This document shows, one piece after another, positions 8,750 to 17,405 of a DNA stretch of 64,000 nt. The DNA comes from Oscillospiraceae bacterium. Its GTDB lineage: Bacteria > Bacillota > Clostridia > Oscillospirales > Ruminococcaceae. The stretch is from NCBI GenBank assembly GCA_017473015.1, contig JAFUNP010000024.1:1-64000 (forward strand), given 5' to 3'. The position numbers and the translations under genes are program-made. Below the pieces are notes generated by a model. The model made no database searches and was not told where the DNA came from. It saw nothing but the letters and a program-made list of their open reading frames with translations. Position 1 is the first letter of the stretch. The number at the start of each line of letters is the position of its first letter.

Positions 8750-9280
8750 ATGGACAGAAGAGATATAATTATAAAACAGATTGCCAGATATGGCATTCTC
8801 TGTTTAAGCGTTTTTGTTTTATATATTTTACAGTCTATACCGGGTTTTCTTTCCGTTTTCGGAATAAAACCTGTACTTATCATGCCTTTCTGCATTACGC
8901 TGTCGATGCTGGATGAAAACTGGCAGTCAGGCATTGTGTATCTTGTGGGCGGCCTGCTTACCGATTTGTCCTGCGGCAGGGTAGTGGGTACATTTTCTAT
9001 ACAGATGTTGCTGGTGTGTGTGGCTGGTATGATTGCGGTAAAATTCTTTTTCCGTCCCAGCCGACGCAACTTCTATCTGTTTTCTTTTGTATCCATGGTG
9101 ATAATGCTGACAGTAGACTTCCTGTTTTCTTATGTTATGAGCGGCGATTACACATCAATGCTTTTTTTCTATATTAAAAATGTTGTGCTGCTTAGTGCCT
9201 ACAGTGCGTTGTTCAGCCAGTTGTTTTATGTTTTTATCGATTATATTGGCGCCCGTTTTATGCGCTTTGATGCGAGGTAA
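8750..9280 (+). CDS. mreD: Rod shape-determining protein MreD
   Basis: A 176-residue hydrophobic protein with about five predicted membrane helices. Its position between mreC and the class B PBP and the block MLDENWQSGIVYLVGGLLTD (residues 48-67), typical of MreD, identify it. MreD stabilises MreC and the elongation complex in the membrane. The ATG follows AAAGGAACAGA. Only two bases separate it from the PBP gene. Sequence conservation in the family is low, so the call leans on context. Confidence 0.88.
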   Translation: MDRRDIIIKQIARYGILCLSVFVLYILQSIPGFLSVFGIKPVLIMPFCITLSMLDENWQSGIVYLVGGLLTDLSCGRVVGTFSIQMLLVCVAGMIAVKFFFRPSRRNFYLFSFVSMVIMLTVDFLFSYVMSGDYTSMLFFYIKNVVLLSAYSALFSQLFYVFIDYIGARFMRFDAR

Positions 9281-9282
9281 CA

Positions 9283-11301
9283 GTGAAAAAAGTATTAGAA
9301 TCAAGACTGAATATACTGGTACTGTGCATTGCTGCCGTGTTTATTGCATTTACGCTCAGATTGGTGCAGTTCCAGGTTATAGACGGGGAGGAGTATTACA
9401 GCAAATCAAACGCTACCACCCGTATAAATCAGACTGTTGTGGCTGCCCGCGGTGATATTGCCGATGTTAACGGTGTACCAATTGCCGGCGGTCAGGTTGT
9501 GTTTGATGTTACACTGAACAAAGCCTATATGCCATCAGGTATGTTGAACCGGAGAATACTTGAATCAGTCAAAATACTGATTTCACAGGGAGAAGAATTG
9601 AATGATATTCTCCCTATGGCCTATGAATACCCATATACTTTTATAGAAGGCAAAGAGGTGGAAATCGGTCGCTTGAGAGATACTCTGAAACTGGCTGTAT
9701 ATGCCACTGAGCAGGATGTTATGGCAAAGCTGACAGAGAGATATACCCTTGAAGAAGTACCTGACGAATACCGTCGTATTGTGGGTGGTATCCGCTACAC
9801 CATGGAGCGAGAGGGATATTCTGCCTCATACCCTTTTGACATGGCAAAGGATGTTTCAGTGCAGACCGCCACAATTTTCAAAGAATTGTCCCGTGAGCTG
9901 ACAGGTGTGGAAATCACCGAAAGCAGCAAGCGTTATTATTCTGACGGTACTCTGCTGCCTCATATTCTGGGCACAGTAGGCCCTATCTGGGCAGAAGAAT
10001 ACCGGCAGCTGAAAAGTCAGGGCTATGGACTCAATGATACTTTGGGTAAATCCGGGCTGGAAAAAGCCTACGAAAGCTACCTGAAGGGCACAGATGGCAT
10101 TGTACAGATTGAAAAAAATATGTACGGTGAAATTACCGATATGGAAATCGTTCAGCAGCCTCAGCCAGGCGATACTGTAAGACTGACTGTTGACTATGAA
10201 TTTCAGCAGAGAGTAAACCGGATTCTGGCAGACCAGGTAGCTATGCTGCAGCGGCGTTCAGCCGGCTGGGGCAAAGAGTGTACCGCTGCCACCATGGCGG
10301 TTATCGATGTAAAGACAGGCGCTGTGCTGGCATTGTCAAACTACCCAAGCTACGACCTGAACAACTATACAGAAAACTATAGCAATTATGTGGCAGATGA
10401 GAACACACCGCTGTTCAACCGTGTCTTGCAGGGGCTGTACAGACCGGGTTCTGTTTTTAAAGTTAATGTGGCTGTCGCAGCTCTGCGGTCCGGTCTTATA
10501 GATGAAAACTTTACTTATAAATGTACCGGTGTGTACAGTTATTACACCAGCTCACAATGGGGCGGTACTCCGCCGGGTTGTGCAAATAATACTGCCCACG
10601 GCACTATCAATGTAAAACAGGCCCTGCAGGTTTCCTGTAACTGCTTCTTCTACGACCTGGGCAGGCGACTGGGTATAGATACTGTCAACCGGTCAGCACA
10701 CAATATGGGGCTTGGCGTTCTCACAGGCCTGGAAGTAAACGAGCAGCAGGGCAGACTTTCCAGCCCTGACTACACACAGCTGTTGGGCGGCACCTGGCAG
10801 GCGGGTAATGTTATCCAGGCTTCCATCGGTCAGCTGGACACAGCAATCACACCCATACAGCTGGCCACTTATGCAGCCACTGTAGCCAATAAAGGTGTGC
10901 GTTATGCTACCCATATTGTCGACAGTATTGTCAGCTATGACAATTCGCAGGTGATATATGAAACACCTGTTACAATACTGTCTGAAACTCCTAATACCAA
11001 CAATGCTTTTGATATTGTGGAGCAAGGTATGATTATGGCTTCCACAGAGGGCAATGCATCTATTTACCTTTCAGAGCTGCCCTATACAGTAGCTTCCAAA
11101 ACAGGTACTGCGCAGGTACCGGGAGATTTGTACAACTCTACTATTATGGCTTATGGTCCGGTGGAAAATCCGGAAATCGCTGTGGCAATCATTGCCGAAA
11201 AGGGCGGTAACGGTTACAATCTGGCCTATGGGGTGCGGAATGTGTTCCGAGCTTATTATGAAATCAAGGATGCTCGTCAGAATGCACAAATTGCACAATA
11301 A
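9283..11301 (+). CDS. Class B penicillin-binding protein 2 (transpeptidase)
   Basis: A 672-residue class B PBP with one N-terminal membrane helix (about residues 9-28), a dimerisation or pedestal domain, and a C-terminal transpeptidase. Catalytic motifs are complete: S-V-F-K with the nucleophile Ser390, S-C-N at 451-453 and K-T-G at 606-608. It cross-links peptidoglycan on the outer face of the membrane as part of the elongation machinery. The start is GTG at 9283, preceded by GAGGTAACA. Position directly behind mreBCD argues for a PBP2/MrdA role rather than septal FtsI. No rodA follows, so its glycosyltransferase partner is encoded elsewhere. Confidence 0.93.
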   Translation: MKKVLESRLNILVLCIAAVFIAFTLRLVQFQVIDGEEYYSKSNATTRINQTVVAARGDIADVNGVPIAGGQVVFDVTLNKAYMPSGMLNRRILESVKILISQGEELNDILPMAYEYPYTFIEGKEVEIGRLRDTLKLAVYATEQDVMAKLTERYTLEEVPDEYRRIVGGIRYTMEREGYSASYPFDMAKDVSVQTATIFKELSRELTGVEITESSKRYYSDGTLLPHILGTVGPIWAEEYRQLKSQGYGLNDTLGKSGLEKAYESYLKGTDGIVQIEKNMYGEITDMEIVQQPQPGDTVRLTVDYEFQQRVNRILADQVAMLQRRSAGWGKECTAATMAVIDVKTGAVLALSNYPSYDLNNYTENYSNYVADENTPLFNRVLQGLYRPGSVFKVNVAVAALRSGLIDENFTYKCTGVYSYYTSSQWGGTPPGCANNTAHGTINVKQALQVSCNCFFYDLGRRLGIDTVNRSAHNMGLGVLTGLEVNEQQGRLSSPDYTQLLGGTWQAGNVIQASIGQLDTAITPIQLATYAATVANKGVRYATHIVDSIVSYDNSQVIYETPVTILSETPNTNNAFDIVEQGMIMASTEGNASIYLSELPYTVASKTGTAQVPGDLYNSTIMAYGPVENPEIAVAIIAEKGGNGYNLAYGVRNVFRAYYEIKDARQNAQIAQ

Positions 11302-11347
11302 CTGTTTAAAAAACAGGTAGAAAATCAAAGACTTTTTGTAAATAATG

Positions 11348-11376
11348 TTGTATATCCAAAAACCTTGTGATATAAT
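11348..11376 (+). promoter_or_regulatory. Predicted sigma-A promoter for minD-like gene
   Basis: TTGTAT (11348-11353) and a perfect TATAAT (11371-11376) are separated by 17 bases, 66 bases upstream of the start codon. This makes the minD-like gene and mgsA a separate transcription unit from the mre genes. Confidence 0.65.
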
Positions 11377-11442
11377 ATTTTTTGGAAATATGTCAGATAT
11401 TGACATTGACTTTATTTATTTTTTAAAGTTCGGGAGGGCATT

Positions 11443-12171
11443 ATGGCGCAGGTGATAATGATTGCCTCCGGCAAAGGCGGCACTGGTAAAAGCACATTTG
11501 CCACCTATCTTGCCACTGAACTGGCAATAAACAAATACAAAACATTGCTTATTGAACTTGATGCAGGTCTGCGCAGCATTGATGTTATATCAGGCACAGG
11601 CCAGCAGGCAGTTTACGATTTAGGCGATGTGCTGGAAAACCGTTGCGATGTATACAAAGCAATGATTACCAGCCCTCATACAGAAAATCTGAAAATAATA
11701 GCAGCTCCTTACAGGGACTATAATGCGGATTTCTCCCGTTTCCGCCGGGTGACGGACAGTGTTTACAGAGATTTTGATTATATCATTATCGACACTGCTG
11801 CCGGCCTGGGCGCACCATTTCAGGCGGCGTGCAGAACAGCCGTTATGGGTATCATAGTTATTACCCCGGATATTATCAGCGTACGCGACGGGCGACTGGT
11901 GTCTGATGAAATGTACAACAGCGGGGTAAAGGATATCCGTCTGGTTATCAACAAGTTCGTGCAGCAGACTTTCAGGCATTCCGGCTTTGAAGATATGGAC
12001 GAAATCATCGATGCCACCTGTGCCAGACTGCTGGGTGTTATCCCCATGTCACGCCGGATTGCTGTCAACGCCATCAGGGGCGAACAGCTGTCTCCATCGT
12101 CACAGGAAAAACAGATTTTCACCGCTGTGGCACAGCGTGTTACGGGTAAAGATGTACAAATTATCATATAA
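11443..12171 (+). CDS. minD: MinD-like ParA-family ATPase
   Basis: A 242-residue ParA/MinD ATPase. The deviant Walker A motif GKGGTGKST (residues 9-17) with its signature lysine, the switch I region LIELDAGLRSID and the Walker B stretch DYIIIDTAAG are all present. MinD places the division site by recruiting MinC to the membrane. Two points are unusual. No minC or minE gene flanks it, and the C terminus (AQRVTGKDVQIII) lacks the basic amphipathic helix that anchors MinD to the membrane. It could therefore be a MinD-derived ATPase with another role. The start ATG has GGGAGGG upstream, and mgsA follows after 19 bases. Confidence 0.8.
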   Translation: MAQVIMIASGKGGTGKSTFATYLATELAINKYKTLLIELDAGLRSIDVISGTGQQAVYDLGDVLENRCDVYKAMITSPHTENLKIIAAPYRDYNADFSRFRRVTDSVYRDFDYIIIDTAAGLGAPFQAACRTAVMGIIVITPDIISVRDGRLVSDEMYNSGVKDIRLVINKFVQQTFRHSGFEDMDEIIDATCARLLGVIPMSRRIAVNAIRGEQLSPSSQEKQIFTAVAQRVTGKDVQIII

Positions 12172-12190
12172 ATAAATGGAGGGTCGACAA

Positions 12191-12601
12191 ATGAATATAG
12201 CACTTATAGCACATGACAAAAAGAAAGAACTTATGGTACAGTTCTGTATCGCGTATAGCGGTATCCTGGCCAAGCACAACCTGCTGGCTACAGGTATCAC
12301 AGGTAAAATGGTAGCCGAAGCCACAGGGCTGAAAGTTCACCGTTTTTATAGCGGTTCACAGGGCGGTGACCAGCAGATTGCAGCGCGTCTGCAGTACAAC
12401 GAAATCGATATGCTGCTGTTCTTCCGCGACCCTATCACAGCAAAAGCAGGCGAACCAAGTGATAAAACACTGCTGCGCCTCTGTGATGAAAACAATATTC
12501 CGGTAGCTACTAACATCGCTACAGCCGAGGTACTTATCCACGGTCTGGAACGCGGTGACCTTGACTGGCGCAATATTATCAATCCTAAAAATATGAGATA
12601 A
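12191..12601 (+). CDS. mgsA: Methylglyoxal synthase
   Basis: A 136-residue methylglyoxal synthase, which converts dihydroxyacetone phosphate to methylglyoxal and phosphate as a bypass of lower glycolysis. The N-terminal [10 protein letters not shown], the phosphate-binding [14 protein letters not shown] (about residues 55-68) and the FFRDP block are family hallmarks with the catalytic aspartates. I choose the ATG at 12191 because the GGAGGG site (12178-12183) precedes it; the in-frame ATG at 12176 overlaps that site. The gene follows minD by 19 bases, as in many Clostridia. Confidence 0.95.
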   Translation: MNIALIAHDKKKELMVQFCIAYSGILAKHNLLATGITGKMVAEATGLKVHRFYSGSQGGDQQIAARLQYNEIDMLLFFRDPITAKAGEPSDKTLLRLCDENNIPVATNIATAEVLIHGLERGDLDWRNIINPKNMR

Positions 12602-12616
12602 ATTTGCAAATAATTA

Positions 12617-12650
12617 CCCCTGCAGAAAACTGCAGGGGATTTTTGTGTTT
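12617..12650. terminator. Rho-independent terminator between mgsA and the convergent MATE gene
   Basis: Perfect stem CCCCTGCAG (12617-12625) and CTGCAGGGG (12630-12638) with a 4-base loop and a T-rich tail on the plus strand. It can serve mgsA and possibly the convergent MATE gene. Confidence 0.9.
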
Positions 12651-12668
12651 ATACTGAAATTATTTTTA

Positions 12669-14054
12669 TTATGTGTTCCGTGGCTGTTCGCTTTCGCTTC
12701 GGGTAACATCTTTTACCCATTTGCCGGACAGAATTCTGAATGCAGATGCAAAACATTCAAATATTGTGGTGGCTTTCAGACAGATATAAACGACGCCTGC
12801 AGGCCGGTTCAACACCAACCCGGCTATCCATCCCAGGGGAACGCTCAGCAGCCACATACTGCCCACATCCACAACAGCCACAAATTTGGAGTCGCCGCCG
12901 CCTCGCAATGTGCCGAACATATTAATACTTGCCACAGCCTGGAATATGTTTACAAAAGCCATTGCTGTCAGCATTTCCAGGGCTATTGCCTGTGTTTCGG
13001 AGGTTATTTTATAAAAGCTTACCAACGGCGCTTTCAGTATTATTGTCACCAGACAGGAGAAAACACCTACGCCTATGCTGATTACAAACAGGGTAGTGGC
13101 CTGTTTTCTGGCCTGGTTGTATTTACCTTCACCGATGGTGTTGCCAGCAATAACTCCTGCTGCAGCGTTTATACCGTGTGTTGCAACTGTTATGCACTGG
13201 AACATCACACTGCATATACTGTTCGCCGCCACAAATTCTTTGCCCATGTGTCCCATAATCACTGACAGCGCACTGCTTCCCAGACTCCACAGCACTTCGT
13301 TGCACAGCACAGGCAGGCCGTATCTGATATATATGGTAAAAATATCCCTGTCGATTTTTTCTTTCAGGTCGGAAAGTCTGAACTGCACTTTCTGGTCTAC
13401 TTTCAGCAGATAAACCAGCACTATTATCATTTCTACCAGCCTGGCGATTACAGTGGCTATGGCTGCGCCCACTACGCCCATGGCAGGCATGCCGAATTTA
13501 CCGAAAATCAGACAATAGTTGAAAAATACATTCACAAAGAATGAAACCCCATAGACATACAGCGATATTTTCACTGTACCCACAGTACGCAGCATATTCA
13601 GTGTGCTCATTGTAATGCCGCTCAGCAGATATGTAAAAGAAATAGCCTGCAGATAGCCTGCACCGCTGACAATTACATCCCGGTCATTTGTGTATATGCT
13701 CAGTATAAATTCCGGCACAGCCAATGCGACTGTCATGAATATCACAGACAGAGTCAGGGATATTTTGTATGTCATGCTCATAGTTTTTCTGATGTTGTCC
13801 ACATCACCACGGCCCCAATACTGGCTGGTAAGTACGCCAGCACCGGCAGTAAGCCCCATATTTACAATCATAAACATGAAGCCCAGCTGACCGCCCAGAC
13901 TGGAGGCGGACATGGCCACTTCGCCCAACTGTCCCAGCATCACTGTATCCAGCAGACCTACGGCTACATTTATCAGGTTCTGCATTGCCATTGGGATGGC
14001 TATTGCAAATAATTTCTGATAGAAAGCCTTATCGTTCACTATATATTTTTCCAT
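12669..14054 (-). CDS. MATE family multidrug/sodium antiporter
   Basis: A 461-residue polytopic membrane protein with about twelve predicted helices in two homologous halves, as expected for the MATE/NorM family (usual length about 450). Segments such as LINVAVGLLDTVMLGQLGEV (residues 22-41) and the second-half GINAAAGVIAGNTIGEGKYN (about 297-316) are typical. MATE exporters expel cationic compounds using sodium or proton gradients. The substrate cannot be predicted. It stands alone, convergent with mgsA and divergent from hisS. Confidence 0.92.
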   Translation of the reverse strand: MEKYIVNDKAFYQKLFAIAIPMAMQNLINVAVGLLDTVMLGQLGEVAMSASSLGGQLGFMFMIVNMGLTAGAGVLTSQYWGRGDVDNIRKTMSMTYKISLTLSVIFMTVALAVPEFILSIYTNDRDVIVSGAGYLQAISFTYLLSGITMSTLNMLRTVGTVKISLYVYGVSFFVNVFFNYCLIFGKFGMPAMGVVGAAIATVIARLVEMIIVLVYLLKVDQKVQFRLSDLKEKIDRDIFTIYIRYGLPVLCNEVLWSLGSSALSVIMGHMGKEFVAANSICSVMFQCITVATHGINAAAGVIAGNTIGEGKYNQARKQATTLFVISIGVGVFSCLVTIILKAPLVSFYKITSETQAIALEMLTAMAFVNIFQAVASINMFGTLRGGGDSKFVAVVDVGSMWLLSVPLGWIAGLVLNRPAGVVYICLKATTIFECFASAFRILSGKWVKDVTRSESEQPRNT

Positions 14055-14200
14055 TTGCTCACCTGAATATATTCAAAAATACTTTAACACTACTGAAGAT
14101 TATATACCTTTCAGGTAGAGTTGTAAAGATGTATAAATACCCGGCTGATGTTGACTGAAATGGCTATTTGTGGTAGTATAATTAGAAGATAAAAAATAAA

Positions 14201-14237
14201 TTTTTTGCAGTTTTATCTACTTTTTTACTGCAAAAAA
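14201..14237 (+). promoter_or_regulatory. Hairpin in the hisS leader
   Basis: An 11-base perfect inverted repeat (TTTTTTGCAGT at 14201-14211, ACTGCAAAAAA at 14227-14237) abuts the hisS ribosome binding site (GGGGAG). It has no T-box features. It may insulate or modulate access to the start. A TATAAT-like box at 14177-14182 lies upstream of it. Confidence 0.4.
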
Positions 14238-14249
14238 GGGGAGATTATT

Positions 14250-15506
14250 ATGGCACAGAAAATTACAGGCCCTCGCGGCACTCAGGATGTTTCTCCATAC
14301 GAAAGCTACAAATGGATTCAGCTGGAAAATAAACTGAGAGAAATTGTTGACCAGTACGGTTTCAAAGAAATCAGAACACCTACTTTTGAACATACAGAAC
14401 TGTTCCTGCGTGGCGTTGGTGATACTACTGACATCGTAAACAAAGAAATGTACACCTTTGAAGACAAAGGCAAAAGAAGCATCACACTGCGCCCTGAAGG
14501 TACAGCATCCACAGTCCGTTCAGTGCTGGAAAAAGGCATCCTCAACGAAGGTCTGCCACTGAAAGCATACTACATTCTGTCCTGCTTCAGATATGAAAAA
14601 CCACAGGCCGGCCGTCTGCGTGAATTCCACCAGCTGGGTATCGAGCTGTTCGGTGCACAGGACTATACAGCCGATGCTGAAGTAATCGCTACAGGTGCAA
14701 AAATCCTGAAAGACCTGGGTCTTACAGCTGTTAAACTGAACATCAACTCCATCGGCTGTCCAAACTGCCGTCCTAAATACCATGAAAAACTGAAAGAATA
14801 CTTTGCAGAACATATCGATGGTATGTGTGAAGACTGCAAAACACGTTTTGAAAAGAACCCTCTCCGCCTGCTGGACTGTAAGGAAGAAAAATGCTCAGCT
14901 ATCGCAAAAAATGCGCCGGTTGTTATCGAACATCTGTGTGATGAATGTCATGACCACTTTGAAGGTCTGAAAAAGACACTGGATGCAATGGGTGTTGATT
15001 ATACAATCAATACAAAAATCGTTCGTGGCCTGGACTACTACACAAAAACAGTATTTGAATTTGTATACGATGGTATCGGTTCACAGGGCACAGTATGCGG
15101 CGGCGGTCGTTACGATGGTCTGTTTGAAGAACTGGGCGGCAATCATGTACCTGCTGTAGGTTTCGGTATGGGTCTGGAAAGACTGCTGCTGACATTGGAT
15201 GCAGAGGGTATTTCCCTGGGTGATGACAGCGTGCCGGATATTTTCTTTGCAAACATCGGCGAAGAGGCCAAAGTATTCGCTTTTGCAATGGCAGAAAAAG
15301 CCAGAGCAGAAGGTCTGCGCGCACAGAGTGACCTGATGGCTCGCAGCCTGAAAGCACAGATGAAATACGCTGACAAAATCGGCGCAAAATACACAGTTGT
15401 TCTGGGTGATGATGAAATTGCCAATAAAACAGCTGTTGCCAAAAATATGGCTACAAAAGAACAGGTTACTCTGGACCTGACAAAACCAATCAGAGAACAA
15501 TTGTAA
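14250..15506 (+). CDS. hisS: Histidyl-tRNA synthetase
   Basis: A 418-residue class II histidyl-tRNA synthetase. The N terminus KITGPRGTQDVSP, motif 2 (SCFRYEKPQAGRLREFHQLG), the histidine-specific block VRGLDYYTKTVFEFV and motif 3 (PAVGFGMGLERLLL) are all clear, followed by the C-terminal anticodon-binding domain. It charges tRNA-His with histidine in the cytoplasm. The start is the ATG at 14250, preceded by GGGGAGATT; an upstream in-frame extension to 14205 would place the leader hairpin inside the gene. It is cotranscribed with aspS 21 bases downstream, a pairing common in Firmicutes. Confidence 0.97.
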   Translation: MAQKITGPRGTQDVSPYESYKWIQLENKLREIVDQYGFKEIRTPTFEHTELFLRGVGDTTDIVNKEMYTFEDKGKRSITLRPEGTASTVRSVLEKGILNEGLPLKAYYILSCFRYEKPQAGRLREFHQLGIELFGAQDYTADAEVIATGAKILKDLGLTAVKLNINSIGCPNCRPKYHEKLKEYFAEHIDGMCEDCKTRFEKNPLRLLDCKEEKCSAIAKNAPVVIEHLCDECHDHFEGLKKTLDAMGVDYTINTKIVRGLDYYTKTVFEFVYDGIGSQGTVCGGGRYDGLFEELGGNHVPAVGFGMGLERLLLTLDAEGISLGDDSVPDIFFANIGEEAKVFAFAMAEKARAEGLRAQSDLMARSLKAQMKYADKIGAKYTVVLGDDEIANKTAVAKNMATKEQVTLDLTKPIREQL

Positions 15507-15527
15507 TTTAAAACGAGGTAAAAACTT

Positions 15528-17309
15528 ATGGAAACAATGGGCAATATGCGCAGAACCCACTATTCCACAGCTGTAACTGAAGCTATGGTGGGTCAGGAAG
15601 TTGTAGTTGCTGGTTATATAGCTAAAAACAGAGACCTGGGTGCAGTGATTTTCTGTGATGTGAGAGACACAAAAGGTATCATCCAGATTAACTTCAACGA
15701 CGAATGTCCACGCGATACATTTGAAAAAGCTAAACTGCTCCGCGGTGAATATGTTGTAATGGCAAAAGGTGTTGTAGCACTGAGAGAAAGCCCAAACAAC
15801 AACATTCCTACAGGTAAAATTGAAGTTCTGGTAAAAGAACTGAAAATCCTGTCAAAAGCAGAAACAACTCCTTTTGAAATCAAAGACAACATCAATGTAA
15901 ATGACGAACTTCGTCTGAAATACCGTTATCTGGACCTGAGAAGAACAACTGCTCACGAAGGTCTGATGGTTCGTCACCGTCTGGCAAAAATTGCCCGTGA
16001 CTACTTTGATGCCAATGATTTCGTTGAAATTGAAACACCTATTCTGGTTAAATCCACACCGGAAGGCGCCCGCGACTACATCGTGCCTTCCCGTGTACAG
16101 CCAAACAGATTCTTTGCTCTGCCACAGTCACCACAGCTGTACAAGCAGCTGCTGATGCTGTCCGGCTATGACAGATATGTTCAGCTGGCACGCTGCTTCC
16201 GTGACGAAGACCTGCGTGCTGACCGTCAGCCTGAATTTACTCAGATTGACATCGAAATGGCTTATGTTGACGAAGTTGACATCCAGACAATGAACGAAGG
16301 CTTTATCAAAAAAGCTTTCAAGGAAGTTCTGAATGTTGATGTTCCTGTACCATTCCCTCGTATGACATACCAGGATGCAATGGACAACTACGGTGTTGAC
16401 AAACCTGACACCCGTTTTGAAATGAAACTGTGTGACCTGACAGAGTGTGTACAGAACACAGAATTTGCTGTGTTCAAAAACGCTATCGACAACGGTGGCA
16501 GCGTAAGATGTATCGTTGCCAAAGGTCTGGCAGATAAGCTGACAAGAAAAGAAATCGACAAACTGGTTGAAGTTGCAAAAACTTACGGTGCAAAAGGTCT
16601 GGCATATACAAGAATGACAGCAGACAACACCACATCCAGCTACGAAAAATTCCTGACAGCTGAAGAAATCGCAGCTACAAGAGAAAAATGCGGCGCAGCA
16701 ACAGGCGACGTAATGCTGGTAGTAGCAAGCGAAGAAAACAGTGTTGTTTATGCAGCACTTGGTGCACTGCGTCTGGCAATCGCCAAAAAATTTGAACTGT
16801 TTGACCCTGACCAGTTCAACTTCCTGTGGGTTACAGACTTCCCACTGTTTGAATTTGACAAAGAAGAACAGCGTTATGTTGCAGTTCATCATCCATTTAC
16901 AATGCCTAAAGATGAAGACATTGATAAACTGGAAACAGACCCTGGTGCATGCCGTGCAAAAGCTTACGATATGGTTCTTAACGGTGTTGAACTGGGCGGT
17001 GGCTCCATCCGTATCAACAACCCTGAACTTCAGCAGAGAATGTTCAGAATTTTGGGCTTTACAGAAGAAAGAATGCAGAACAGCTTTGGCTTCCTGATTG
17101 AAGCATATAAATATGGCGCACCACCACACGGCGGTATGGCATACGGCTTTGACAGACTGTGCATGCTGATGGGTAAAAAAGATTCTATCCGTGATGTTAT
17201 CGCATTCCCTAAAGTACAGAATGCAAGCGAATTGATGACAGGCTGTCCTGACACAGTTGAACAGAAACAGCTGGATGAACTCTACATCGCAATGGTAGAA
17301 AAGAAATAA
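15528..17309 (+). CDS. aspS: Aspartyl-tRNA synthetase
   Basis: A 593-residue bacterial-type aspartyl-tRNA synthetase with an N-terminal OB-fold anticodon-binding domain (about residues 18-115), the class II catalytic core, and the bacterial GAD insertion (about 300-410). Motif 2 appears as CFRDEDLRADRQPEFTQID and the aspartate-binding flipping-loop block as PQSPQLYKQLLM. Motif 3 is GMAYGFDRLCMLM. The length is normal for bacteria. The ATG at 15528 follows GAGGTAAAAAC. Whether it is discriminating or also charges tRNA-Asn cannot be decided here because no gatCAB genes are in view. Confidence 0.97.
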   Translation: METMGNMRRTHYSTAVTEAMVGQEVVVAGYIAKNRDLGAVIFCDVRDTKGIIQINFNDECPRDTFEKAKLLRGEYVVMAKGVVALRESPNNNIPTGKIEVLVKELKILSKAETTPFEIKDNINVNDELRLKYRYLDLRRTTAHEGLMVRHRLAKIARDYFDANDFVEIETPILVKSTPEGARDYIVPSRVQPNRFFALPQSPQLYKQLLMLSGYDRYVQLARCFRDEDLRADRQPEFTQIDIEMAYVDEVDIQTMNEGFIKKAFKEVLNVDVPVPFPRMTYQDAMDNYGVDKPDTRFEMKLCDLTECVQNTEFAVFKNAIDNGGSVRCIVAKGLADKLTRKEIDKLVEVAKTYGAKGLAYTRMTADNTTSSYEKFLTAEEIAATREKCGAATGDVMLVVASEENSVVYAALGALRLAIAKKFELFDPDQFNFLWVTDFPLFEFDKEEQRYVAVHHPFTMPKDEDIDKLETDPGACRAKAYDMVLNGVELGGGSIRINNPELQQRMFRILGFTEERMQNSFGFLIEAYKYGAPPHGGMAYGFDRLCMLMGKKDSIRDVIAFPKVQNASELMTGCPDTVEQKQLDELYIAMVEKK

Positions 17310-17321
17310 CTCCTATATTAA

Positions 17322-17355
17322 AACAGGTGACTGAACAGTCACCTGTTTTTTGTTG
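17322..17355 (+). terminator. Rho-independent terminator after aspS
   Basis: Stem formed by AACAGGTGACT and its complement with a 4-base loop, followed by a T run (TTTTTTG), 13 bases after the aspS stop codon. Confidence 0.9.
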
Positions 17356-17405
17356 CCGTGATGAATATAGTGGTGGTATGATGTATACAGGAAGGTGGGG
17401 AGAGT

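Noticed and set aside
14055..14249. T-box riboswitch ahead of hisS-aspS
   Set aside because: I found no T-box sequence or specifier-loop structure, only a simple hairpin next to the ribosome binding site.
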